From Myxacorys californica WJT36-NPBG1 (lineage in GTDB: Bacteria > Cyanobacteriota > Cyanobacteriia > Leptolyngbyales > Leptolyngbyaceae): a stretch of 64,000 nt of DNA. The stretch covers positions 105,274 through 169,273 of the forward strand of contig JAHHHO010000004.1 of the NCBI GenBank assembly GCA_019359315.1, given 5' to 3'. Shown piece after piece: positions 29,388-37,147 of this stretch. The notes under the pieces are model-generated. The model saw only the letters and a program-made list of their open reading frames with translations. It ran no database searches and was not told where the DNA came from. The first letter of the stretch is position 1, and each line of letters opens with the position of its first letter. A program made the translations under genes and the position numbers.

Positions 29388-29426
29388 TTGAACCGGGCGA
29401 TATGATGGACTGATTGCCCGGTTCAA
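29388..29426. terminator. 11-bp hairpin between the EbfC gene and the phosphatase gene
   Basis: TTGAACCGGGC (29388-29398) pairs perfectly with GCCCGGTTCAA (29416-29426) over a 17-base loop, followed by TCTTGTT. It ends about 13 nt before the phosphatase ATG, so it is either the terminator of the EbfC gene or a leader hairpin. Just upstream a 12-base unit ACGTAGGTTCTA is present twice (29335 and 29349). Confidence 0.6.
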
Positions 29427-29439
29427 TCTTGTTAGGTCT

Positions 29440-29928
29440 ATGGCTTACAAATTGCTGTTTGTCTGTTTGGGAAATATCTGTCGCTCTCCGTCGGCTGAGA
29501 ACATCATGAATCATTTGATTCGGGATGCAGGGTTGAGCGGCGAAATTGTGTGTGATTCTGCTGGAACATCGAGTTACCACATTGGCAGTCCGCCCGATCG
29601 CAGAATGACGATCGCAGCTAAGGCGCAAGGAATTGATCTGGTTGGTCAGGCGCGGCAATTTGTGCGATCGGACTTTGAAGAATTTGATTTGATCCTAGCA
29701 ATGGATCGCGATAACTATGAAGAAATCTGTTCTGTTGACCGGGCTAGGACGTACCGCGACAAGGTTCGCTTGATGTGTAATTTTTGCACTCGTCACACCC
29801 TGAAGGAAGTGCCTGATCCTTACTACGGCGGTGAAGAAGGGTTTAATCAGGTGATTGATTTGTTGATGGATGCTTGCGAAGGATTGTTGAACTACGTGAT
29901 TCGAGAAAAAGAACTAGTTCGCCGCTAA
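29440..29928 (+). CDS. Low-molecular-weight protein-tyrosine phosphatase
   Basis: The protein has 162 residues. The P-loop is FVCLGNICRSPSAE, the CX5R motif with Cys9 as nucleophile and Arg15. The general acid is Asp126 in PDPYYGG. All catalytic positions are intact. In bacteria such enzymes act on exopolysaccharide tyrosine kinases or related targets; no kinase gene is adjacent, so the target is unknown. Confidence 0.94.
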   Translation: MAYKLLFVCLGNICRSPSAENIMNHLIRDAGLSGEIVCDSAGTSSYHIGSPPDRRMTIAAKAQGIDLVGQARQFVRSDFEEFDLILAMDRDNYEEICSVDRARTYRDKVRLMCNFCTRHTLKEVPDPYYGGEEGFNQVIDLLMDACEGLLNYVIREKELVRR

Positions 29929-29995
29929 AGCGGTTTGTTATCTCGCTTTGGAGTTTGGGGCTAAATGATGTTGAAGCAATTAGCAAGACATCATT

Positions 29996-30751
29996 GTGAA
30001 TTCATCTGTTAAGTTTCGCATGGCGACTTGGAATCTTGAACGCCCCAAGCAAAATGGCTGGACTAAAAATCAGCGCCGTCTCGATCAGATTTTCGCTATT
30101 GATGCAGATGTGTGGGTACTGACTGAAACGAACGCTGCGATCGCGCTTGGAAGCGATTACGAATCTGTTGCGTCTTGCGCCTCCGAGTATTACGAAGCTG
30201 GTGAAAATCTTGCAACGATTTGGTCACGCTGGAAGATACGGAGTTGCATTCCCACCTTTGATCCGACTTATGCGGTTTGTGCCGAAGTTGATTCACCATT
30301 TGGTGCAATGTTGGTCTACGGAACTGTGATCCCTTACGCTAACGAGAAAGGGATCAGTGGGACGGCTAAGCGATGGGAAGAGCATCGTCAATCTATTCGT
30401 CAGCATCATCAAGATTGGTTACGCATTCAGAAGCAGTATCCCAATCATCTCATGTGCATTGCAGGTGACTTCAATCAAAGCCGAGATGGTTCGGGTTGGT
30501 ATGAAGAAAAAGAGTCAGTTGCGATGTTAAGTGCAGCCTTGGATGAGCTTTCACTGGATTGTCTGACCAAAGAAAATATGAGAGCCAAAGGGCTTTCGCG
30601 GGCAACGGTGGATCACATTTGTCTGTCTAGGAGTTTAGTGCCTCATCTGGTGAATGTGGGGGCTTGGGAGGGCACAACGCCAGAGAAGGGGAAGATGAGC
30701 GACCACAATGGCGTGTTTGTGGCCATGATGGCGGAAGTGACCGCAAGATAA
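29996..30751 (+). CDS. Endonuclease/exonuclease/phosphatase (EEP) family protein
   Basis: The frame opens at a GTG (29996); an internal ATG at 30020 (MATWNLERP) is a good alternative start. About 250 residues carry the EEP motifs: ATWNLERP, a metal-binding Glu in TETNA, GDFNQS, and the C-terminal SDHNGVFV with the catalytic His. The family includes nucleases and phosphoesterases, so the substrate cannot be stated. It converges on the response-regulator gene. Confidence 0.82.
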   Translation: MNSSVKFRMATWNLERPKQNGWTKNQRRLDQIFAIDADVWVLTETNAAIALGSDYESVASCASEYYEAGENLATIWSRWKIRSCIPTFDPTYAVCAEVDSPFGAMLVYGTVIPYANEKGISGTAKRWEEHRQSIRQHHQDWLRIQKQYPNHLMCIAGDFNQSRDGSGWYEEKESVAMLSAALDELSLDCLTKENMRAKGLSRATVDHICLSRSLVPHLVNVGAWEGTTPEKGKMSDHNGVFVAMMAEVTAR

Positions 30752-30808
30752 CCCGTTGCGGCATTGAAGAATTTGCTCTACTAAAACCAAAATGTCTTCT
30801 AACCCAAG

Positions 30809-31462
30809 CTAATCCACAAGCTGATGCTCGATCGCATAGCGGACTAATTCTGCTCGATTGTTGGTGTCTGTTTTTCTAAGCAAACTACTGACATACTTCT
30901 CGACGGTGCGAGAACTGAGATGAAGCTGGCCCCCGATTTGACCGTTCGAGAGTCCATCACTAAGCAAGATCAGCACCTCTTTCTCGCGCGATGTTAAGTC
31001 AATAAGCGACGGGGAATATTTACTGAGGGACTCCGGTCGCTCCGTTGGTTCTGCCGCTTGCATCCGCGATCGCCATTCTGACTCGATCATCTGCACTCGA
31101 TCGAGCAAATTTCGGACGACCGCACCAAGCTCTGTCAACTCGAACGGTTTTGCCAAATATACATCACAGCCAAGCTGATAACCTAACACCCGTTCTTGGG
31201 AATCTGTACGTCCTGTTAGAAACACCACAGGCAATAACCGCATTGAAGGACGCTTGCGGACTTGCTTAACGAATTCATAGCCATCCATCTGCGGCATGGT
31301 GACATCAGTAACGATTAAATGGGGCTGATCGGTTTCAACTAGGGCAAACGCTTCCTTGCCGTTCTCAGCTGACAATACTGAGTAACCACAGGATTCGAGG
31401 TAATCACTAATGGAGAGGCGAGTGCCTAAGTCGTCTTCAGCTACAAGAATGGTCAACGGCAT
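30809..31462 (-). CDS. Response regulator with LuxR-type DNA-binding domain
   Basis: The ATG at 31462 (MPLTILVAEDD) gives 217 residues. The receiver domain (about 4-118) has the acidic pair in AEDD, phosphorylatable Asp53 in VTDVTMPQMDG, and Lys in YLAKPFE. After a linker (about 120-150) the C-terminal GerE/LuxR helix-turn-helix (about 152-210) reads LTSREKEVLILLSDGLSNGQ. This is the NarL/FixJ group. No cognate histidine kinase is adjacent; the hybrid kinase at 37.1 kb is 6 kb away and has its own receiver. Confidence 0.9.
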   Translation of the reverse strand: MPLTILVAEDDLGTRLSISDYLESCGYSVLSAENGKEAFALVETDQPHLIVTDVTMPQMDGYEFVKQVRKRPSMRLLPVVFLTGRTDSQERVLGYQLGCDVYLAKPFELTELGAVVRNLLDRVQMIESEWRSRMQAAEPTERPESLSKYSPSLIDLTSREKEVLILLSDGLSNGQIGGQLHLSSRTVEKYVSSLLRKTDTNNRAELVRYAIEHQLVD

Positions 31463-31523
31463 GGACAACAAGCATGTAAATGCGAACAGGGTGGATAGAG
31501 CCAGAAGACCAGTTAAGACGTCA

Positions 31524-31964
31524 CTATGCCGTCGTCAGATAGTTGAGGTCTTGTAGGAGTCGATTGGCTGTATTCATATCGTAGGGGAATGGTTGCCGAA
31601 GTGGGCGATCGTCTCGTTCACAAGCTGCCCCATGTCTTAATACAGCATTAACTAATACACACGGCTCAGCGCTTGGGTTGATCGCCCCGTGAGGAACGCC
31701 AGGAGGAACCTTAACAATCGTGGGTTGCCTTTCAGTTAGCGGAATGTATTGATAGCTACGATTTTGTAACACCACTAGAACGAAGCTTCCACGCACCACG
31801 AGCAGTTGATCGGTTTGGAAGTGATGTACGAACAGGTCATCAATCGTACCAGCCGGAACATTGACTAACATCGTTTCGTGGCTTGATTGGGGCGTGTAGA
31901 ATTCCGCCATTCCGCTTTTTATCGATGCTAATGGAATAATTTCAACACGGCGTTTTAGACCCAT
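31524..31964 (-). CDS. Cupin-fold protein, dTDP-sugar epimerase/isomerase-like
   Basis: This 146-residue single cupin barrel has motif 1 around DLFVHHFQTDQLLVVRGSFVLVVL and motif 2 around KVPPGVPHGAINPS. The PPGVPHG segment and overall pattern resemble the RmlC/WxcM-like sugar nucleotide enzymes. No full RmlC catalytic pair can be verified by eye. It lies about 60 nt upstream of the response-regulator gene on the same strand and may be cotranscribed with it. Confidence 0.7.
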   Translation of the reverse strand: MGLKRRVEIIPLASIKSGMAEFYTPQSSHETMLVNVPAGTIDDLFVHHFQTDQLLVVRGSFVLVVLQNRSYQYIPLTERQPTIVKVPPGVPHGAINPSAEPCVLVNAVLRHGAACERDDRPLRQPFPYDMNTANRLLQDLNYLTTA

Positions 31965-32164
31965 AGCGATTGTCCTCTAGTAGCTCTGCTTTTAGGGTAA
32001 GGCATCTAAACATGAAATTTTGTCTTGACTATCACAAGATGCGCCATTTTATGATAGGGAGCCTTTTATGAATAGAGAGCTTTCTAAGAATCAGGCTGAG
32101 TCTCTGCTTATCTGTTGGTTAAGAATCTGGGTTAAGAACTGTGAATTTACGATCGCTAAATGGC

Positions 32165-32219
32165 TTGACTTATTGCTTTTAGTACACTAATACTATTAAT
32201 AGTACTTCTGTACTATAGT
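32165..32219 (+). promoter_or_regulatory. Promoter of the four-gene cassette with LexA-box operators
   Basis: TTGACT (32165-32170), a 17-bp spacer and TAATAC (32188-32193) make a near-consensus sigma-70 promoter. AGTACTTCTGTACT at 32201-32214 matches the published cyanobacterial LexA-box pattern RGTACNNNDGTWCB at every position and would cover the start site. A second, one-mismatch copy (AGTACACTAATACT, 32181-32194) begins exactly 20 bp upstream and overlaps the -10. The palindrome TACTATTAATAGTA (32191-32204) lies across both. The first gene starts at 32252 with AGGAG before its ATG. Confidence 0.75.
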
Positions 32220-32251
32220 GATAAGGTGATTCGCTAGCCTCAGGAGCCGCC

Positions 32252-33139
32252 ATGACAGAACTAAAAGCAGACAGCCAATCCACACGAGTACAAGGACAAT
32301 CTAGTGCAAAGACGCGGCGCACGTCTCGGCTAGCAGATCAGCCAATATTGACCGAGGGGAGCGAATCGGTTGCTTCAGAACCGGAGGTAGCTCCGAAGCG
32401 AAAACGCCAGCCGAGCACTAAGACTCCCGCAAAAACGAAGCGTCAGGCGGCTACTAAATCTAAGCAAACTATTTCTACCCAAGTCAAACCCATTTGGGAC
32501 GTGTCTCGCTCCACGATCGCGTCTCGGTTTGCTCAACTGGAACAAGAGCTTCAACACATTAGCCAACAGTCCGCCTCCATTGTAGAAGAGATGGAAGCGT
32601 TGAGAGCGATCGCGCAAGATGTTGACGCTTCTGACCGAAAAGCATCAAGTCTTGAACTGCCGGTCTATTCTGCCAAAGCTGAAGGATCTGCTCAGCCGTC
32701 TAGTCCAGCCGCATCAGAATCCCTTCCAGAACAGATGCCAGAACTTCAAATGCCAGAGGTCATGCAAGCTCGAACAGCTTCCTCGCCTATTCCTGCTTTC
32801 TCTGCCTCTTCCCGTCGTCCTTCCCGCCGAAGTCGGCGTCACACCTTGAAGTCTGTTGCTTTGCAGATTTGGCAGCGAGCAACGCATCTGCCGTCCAAAC
32901 CGTCTGCCATTGCCCTTGATGCCCTGCTGTGGATCTTCGCATCGATCGGGTTGCGGTACGGACTGAGCGCGATCGCAAGTAGCCTGCCAGCACTAGCCCT
33001 GCCGGTCTCGATGTTGGTGTTTGTTCCAGCACTGATGGCAATTTATGCAGCGCTATTTCTGCCTCAAGTCAATTCGGTCAGCGTTTATCGCTTGCTGCTA
33101 ATTACCGTTGGGTTGCTGATTGGAGGGAAGTTGCTGTGA
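32252..33139 (+). CDS. Cassette gene A: coiled-coil membrane protein, Lys-rich N-terminus
   Basis: I recognise no family. The 295-residue protein has a disordered, Lys/Arg/Ser/Thr-rich N-terminal third (about 1-75), a predicted coiled coil (about 85-125, SRFAQLEQELQHISQQ), and a second low-complexity stretch (about 130-195) ending in RRPSRRSRRH. Three hydrophobic segments at the C-terminus follow (about 217-241, 246-269, 278-295). The basic N-terminus should be cytoplasmic and could contact nucleic acid or polyanions, but this is inference. It is the first gene behind the LexA-box promoter. Its TGA overlaps the next gene's ATG (TGATG). Confidence 0.75.
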   Translation: MTELKADSQSTRVQGQSSAKTRRTSRLADQPILTEGSESVASEPEVAPKRKRQPSTKTPAKTKRQAATKSKQTISTQVKPIWDVSRSTIASRFAQLEQELQHISQQSASIVEEMEALRAIAQDVDASDRKASSLELPVYSAKAEGSAQPSSPAASESLPEQMPELQMPEVMQARTASSPIPAFSASSRRPSRRSRRHTLKSVALQIWQRATHLPSKPSAIALDALLWIFASIGLRYGLSAIASSLPALALPVSMLVFVPALMAIYAALFLPQVNSVSVYRLLLITVGLLIGGKLL

Positions 33140-33543
33140 TGTATGTTCGTAAGCTTGAAACACTGACCTTAAAACAGTGGTTGGCGGGAGGAGCCGCATT
33201 ACTCGTGATTGCGCTGCTTTTAGAGTCACACAGTTTGCCCTCGTTTGGCAGTAAAGCAAGCGAACCCTGTCAGAAGGTCACGAAGACAGCCAGCAAACTT
33301 TCAAAAGAGCAGATTGCAAGGCTCCTCACGGTTGAGCAAGGAGCCACTAAGAGTAAGGTTCGCGGAATTTTAAAGGAGCCTCACTGCAAATTGCCCAAAG
33401 TTCAGGTTCGAGCCGATACGCCCCCTGAGCGAGACGTTTACCTAGTTGACGCCGATGATTTTGTGGAGCTTCAGCCAAAGACTCAACTGGTGGTTTTGTA
33501 CGATGGGGATGAGTATAAAGGGTTTCGGTTCTGGGTGCATTAA
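33139..33543 (+). CDS. Cassette gene B: membrane-anchored BamE/SmpA-like small protein
   Basis: The ATG at 33139 overlaps the preceding stop by one base, pointing to translational coupling. It encodes 134 residues with one N-terminal transmembrane helix (about 14-28). The extracytoplasmic domain contains LSKEQIARLLTVEQGATKSKVRGILKEP (54-81 overall), a helix-helix pattern ending in G-x-P that resembles BamE/SmpA-OmlA-fold proteins. The C-terminus (LVVLYDGDEYKGFRFWV) looks like the closing beta strands of that fold. This is a resemblance by eye, not a confirmed hit. Its 3' end overlaps gene C in another frame. Confidence 0.7.
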   Translation: MYVRKLETLTLKQWLAGGAALLVIALLLESHSLPSFGSKASEPCQKVTKTASKLSKEQIARLLTVEQGATKSKVRGILKEPHCKLPKVQVRADTPPERDVYLVDADDFVELQPKTQLVVLYDGDEYKGFRFWVH

Positions 33544-33970
33544 GGCAGGACTGATCGCCCTAATGGCTGGAGGATGCCAATCGCAGTTTGCTACCCGCTC
33601 TAAAGCTAATGTGCCGCTTTACCAATCCTGGCAATTGCAGCCGGGAGATGCGATCGCGGGCTACAAGGTTGCAGGTGGCTTGGGCGACATCTCCATTGTG
33701 CTGGACGGCAAGCCGGTGTTTGCGCCCTACGACGGAGACACGTTTCTTGATCAGCGAGGTTGCCTTTATTTCTCAACTCCAACAATTCCGGCTTACCTGT
33801 TTCGATATTGTGGGCTGCGATCGCCGACGATTGGCTCACTCAAGCAAGGACAACCGCTTGGAACGGCAACTATTTTGCAATTTGCGGCGTTGCTGAAGCA
33901 ACCGGATAAAACCTGGGCAATTGTTGAACCTGATAGAACCCTTTTGCAACGAACCTTACAAACACCATGA
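33509..33970 (+). CDS. Cassette gene C: predicted lipoprotein
   Basis: I take the ATG at 33509 (an in-frame ATG at 33503 is equally possible). It overlaps gene B by about 35 nt. The 153-residue protein has a short hydrophobic signal (about 11-20) and a lipobox LMAGGC with Cys23. The mature domain is beta-rich (GYKVAGGLGDISIVLDG, then PVFAPYDGDT), loosely recalling the barrel of M23/lipoyl-type domains but without metal-binding HxxxD/HxH. It probably sits on a membrane surface facing the periplasm. Its stop overlaps the start of gene D (ATGA). Confidence 0.7.
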   Translation: MSIKGFGSGCIKAGLIALMAGGCQSQFATRSKANVPLYQSWQLQPGDAIAGYKVAGGLGDISIVLDGKPVFAPYDGDTFLDQRGCLYFSTPTIPAYLFRYCGLRSPTIGSLKQGQPLGTATILQFAALLKQPDKTWAIVEPDRTLLQRTLQTP

Positions 33971-35031
33971 AACGACTTGTGGTTGTAGCGATGAGCCTCG
34001 CGGCTCTGATGTTTGGTGCTGTGAGATCTGCTCAAGCGGGCACCGTGTTAAATTTTGCGCCTCCTGCAAAAGAGGCAATCCATTCAAACCGAGAAGAACT
34101 GCCTTCATACCGCGATCGCAGCAAGAGTGAACCTAAACAGATTAGCGCTGATGATCAGAAAGATAGTTCTTCTCAAGTTGTAGTACCCGTTAAACAAACT
34201 ACCGCGCTTCCAAGCACGTCGAGAAGCGACTCTGCGCGTCGTGTTGCAAAGCGTGTCGCAGTCACTTTTCAGCCTTCATCGCGCCGAGATGTCATTAATT
34301 CCAACGCATTTGACTCTTCCAACGCATCAAGGTCTGAGCCGCTAACCTCTGAACCGCCGATATTGATCGGAGCCGATGCGATCGCACCTGCTCCTCATCC
34401 TGCCCTTTTTCTATCTGCTGACCAGCTTTTCGAGGGCGGATCTGATTCTCTAGTCGCGACTGCCGTTGGTAGTGCCGAGGGAACCCGGACGCCAAACGGT
34501 GGAAAAACTTGGGCGTACTACGGACATGTCGATCCGGGAAATGCACAGTGGAATTTGGGTAGTTTCTCCTATCAGCATGGAGCACGATCGCCAGAAGAAG
34601 CCGATGAACGACAACTCAATCGATTGCGTCGGCAGTTTGAGATTATCCGTCAAACAGCAGAACTAAGCGGATTGAAACTATCTTTGGAAGAGCAGTTGAA
34701 TGCGATCGATTTAGCCAATCAAGCTCCGTTAGCGGCCCTCGCAAGCGGTGGCTATATTGAGCGACTCCGCCAAGCCTACACCGAAGGCTTTCAAGGAACC
34801 GACGCCGTTCTGCGGGCACGCACGTACTCCTACATTAACCCTGCGACTCGCCGATGGGATGCCCCCGGACTTGGCAACACCGAGTACAGCATTAGTCGAG
34901 ATCAGGCGCGGCGATTGAGCGCGATCGCGCAAGCCCTCTCTCTTCACCCATCGACTCGCGCTTTAGAATCCGTCGCCGAGAAGCAAAACTCCACCTCAAA
35001 ACCCGATTCAAGAGTAAGTCGTCTTCCATAG
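33967..35031 (+). CDS. Cassette gene D: exported protein with possible lysozyme-like domain
   Basis: The ATG at 33967 overlaps gene C's stop by four bases. The protein has 354 residues: a signal peptide (cleavage near AQA, residue 24), a disordered basic region (about 40-125), and a C-terminal helical domain (about 150-330). That domain holds VATAVGSAEGT (Glu171) followed by GKTWAYYGHVDPGN and WNLGSFSYQ. A Glu at the end of a helix followed by a Gly/Asp/Asn-rich turn is reminiscent of lysozyme-like muramidases. I cannot confirm this without a profile search, and no name is assigned. A strong terminator follows, closing the cassette. Confidence 0.72.
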   Translation: MKRLVVVAMSLAALMFGAVRSAQAGTVLNFAPPAKEAIHSNREELPSYRDRSKSEPKQISADDQKDSSSQVVVPVKQTTALPSTSRSDSARRVAKRVAVTFQPSSRRDVINSNAFDSSNASRSEPLTSEPPILIGADAIAPAPHPALFLSADQLFEGGSDSLVATAVGSAEGTRTPNGGKTWAYYGHVDPGNAQWNLGSFSYQHGARSPEEADERQLNRLRRQFEIIRQTAELSGLKLSLEEQLNAIDLANQAPLAALASGGYIERLRQAYTEGFQGTDAVLRARTYSYINPATRRWDAPGLGNTEYSISRDQARRLSAIAQALSLHPSTRALESVAEKQNSTSKPDSRVSRLP

Positions 35032-35043
35032 CATCTTTCATAG

Positions 35044-35076
35044 AAAAAAAGCAGGGCTGAATGTCCCTGCTTTTTT
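35044..35076 (+). terminator. Terminator closing the four-gene cassette
   Basis: A run of seven A, then GCAGGG, an eight-base loop, CCCTGC and TTTTTT. It is a clear rho-independent terminator 13 nt after gene D. The remaining sequence to 35350 holds no gene and must contain the promoter of the next gene. Confidence 0.92.
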
Positions 35077-35350
35077 CTATTAACAAGAATATAGATTGTG
35101 CAAGGATTGCGATCGCAGTATTAGTCTTGAAACTGAAAAAGGTACACTCTAGGGTGCAAGGTTGAAACCTTTCTGTCGCTTCTGTCACTAAATGGTCTGG
35201 CACCCATATTTGACTTGCTCAAATTTGACCTGCTTAAAGCGGTCTTGTTAAAGCTATTTGGTGATTTTTTGTGACCACTCTCCTACTTCTGGTTTATAAG
35301 ACTGAGGGTGAGGAGGTTTAGCTGTTTTATAAGGGTTGTGCGATCGTTCT

Positions 35351-36943
35351 ATGGTTAATGGGCGTCTTTTTCCTTGGAGTAGTAGTGCCGCTGCGTTTCG
35401 CTCTGTCGGACTTCAAAACATTACAAAACACGTTGGCAATACCATCACTCGAAGTTTAGTCTCTCTTGCAGGAGCGAGTCTGATGGCGCAAAATTTCTGG
35501 ATTCCTCCTGCTGGAGCCGCCGATTTTCTTCCCTACTGTCAACAAACATCGGATGGCATTGCCCAAAAAGAAATCGCTCGCCGTGATGCGATGAGCGGAA
35601 AAAAAGAGGCGCGGCAGCGATATCAAGACATCATTGCTAAACAAGCCAATCAACTGAAACAGTGTCGCGGTCAGAACTGGCTGAAAACGCAAGCCATTTG
35701 GATACGGCTGTATGAGTGTGACCTGCGGCCCGGAGCGCTAGATGAAGTATTAGATCGCATTGTCGATCGCGGCTACAACCAGGTATATGTTGAAACCTTC
35801 TACAACGGACAGGTGTTATTACCTGCAGCTGACAATCCGACCGCCTGGCAACCTGTCGTCAGAAGCTACGGCAACGAAAAAGCTGATCTTTTGGCACAGG
35901 TGATTCAGAAAGGACGAGAACGTGGCTTAGGCGTTTACGCCTGGATGTTCTCCATGAATTTTGGCTATAGCTACGCGATTCGACCCAATAAGCAGATTTC
36001 ACTCTTACGCAATGGTCGCGGACAAACGAGCTTGTCTGCCAACACGATTGCGGGACTGAGTACCGATTTGGGCAGTCTCAATCCCAACGAAGCGTTTATC
36101 GATCCGTATAGTTTGGCGGCGAAACAAGACTATTACCAAATGGTGCAAGCGGTGCTAAAACGCCGCCCCGATGGAATTTTGTTCGACTATATTCGGTATC
36201 CGCGCAGTGTTGGCAATGCCTCGATCGCAACTAAAGTGCGGGATCTTTGGATCTATGGAGAAGCGGCTCGAAAAGCGTTTTACGATCGCGGAACCAATGG
36301 CAAAGGGCGAGAGCTAATTAAGCGATTCCTCGATCGTGGGTTCATTAATGCGGCGGATGTGGTTGCCGTTGATAAACTCTTTCGCAACGAAACAACTCCC
36401 ATGTGGCAAGGACGCCAACCGCTCGCCAATGAGTTTCGTGCTTCTGTTGCTCAACGTCATGCAATTTTGCAAACAGATCTTTGGCGCTTGGGTGTTGCCC
36501 ACGCGATGCAAGGCGTCGTGGACTTTTTGAATGCCGCCGTCTACCCGGCTCGGCAAGCGGGAATTCCTGCCGGAGCGGTCTTTTTTCCAGAGGGCAACCA
36601 AACGATCGGGCGGGGCGGATTCGATTCCCGATTACAGCCGTGGGATCGATTTCCTAGCAGCATTGAGTGGCATCCTATGTCATACGGAGTTTGTGGTCGA
36701 GCCGACTGCATTGTTAGTCAGGTGCAGCGTGTCATGAGCCAAGCCCGACCAGGAACGCAAGTTAAACCTGTGTTAGCCGGAATTTGGCAGCAATCGATCA
36801 GTAACCGTCCCCCGTTAGAAGTGCAGATGGAAGCACTGCGGCGATTTGCCCCACGAATTTCATCGATTAGTCACTTCGCTTACTCTTGGCAAGAACCGCA
36901 GTCTGATCGCGATCGCAAGTATTGCCCTGCTAGGAAGTTTTAG
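35351..36943 (+). CDS. GHL10-like family 10 glycosyl hydrolase, exported
   Basis: The frame opens at a TTG (35336); the ATG at 35351 is the more likely start and gives 530 residues. A hydrophobic stretch near 33-58 is probably a signal peptide. The catalytic-barrel domain (about 110-520) has AIWIRLYECDL, RGYNQVYVETFYNGQ, GLGVYAWMFSMNFG, PDGILFDYIRYPRS and SIEWHPMSYGVC, the pattern of GHL10/DUF187-type (betaalpha)8 barrels annotated as putative glycosidases. The conserved Asp of FDYIRYP is a candidate catalytic residue. The substrate is unknown, and related proteins are thought to act on cell-wall or exopolysaccharide glycans. Confidence 0.8.
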   Translation: MVNGRLFPWSSSAAAFRSVGLQNITKHVGNTITRSLVSLAGASLMAQNFWIPPAGAADFLPYCQQTSDGIAQKEIARRDAMSGKKEARQRYQDIIAKQANQLKQCRGQNWLKTQAIWIRLYECDLRPGALDEVLDRIVDRGYNQVYVETFYNGQVLLPAADNPTAWQPVVRSYGNEKADLLAQVIQKGRERGLGVYAWMFSMNFGYSYAIRPNKQISLLRNGRGQTSLSANTIAGLSTDLGSLNPNEAFIDPYSLAAKQDYYQMVQAVLKRRPDGILFDYIRYPRSVGNASIATKVRDLWIYGEAARKAFYDRGTNGKGRELIKRFLDRGFINAADVVAVDKLFRNETTPMWQGRQPLANEFRASVAQRHAILQTDLWRLGVAHAMQGVVDFLNAAVYPARQAGIPAGAVFFPEGNQTIGRGGFDSRLQPWDRFPSSIEWHPMSYGVCGRADCIVSQVQRVMSQARPGTQVKPVLAGIWQQSISNRPPLEVQMEALRRFAPRISSISHFAYSWQEPQSDRDRKYCPARKF

Positions 36944-37147
36944 AACGAACTGTAGTTTTAAAACGAACTGTGATCCTTTGTGAATCAATTGTGTAACGAA
37001 TTCGCAAACGATCTATTGATTCCTATAGCGTCCAGCGTTTTTGTAACGGAGTAGGCACTCCAGTAGAATTAAGTTCCCTTGATTTTGATATGACTTCTGT
37101 AAACTGAGGTGATAGGTTTAACTCATCCTAGAGATATAGGAGTGGTT

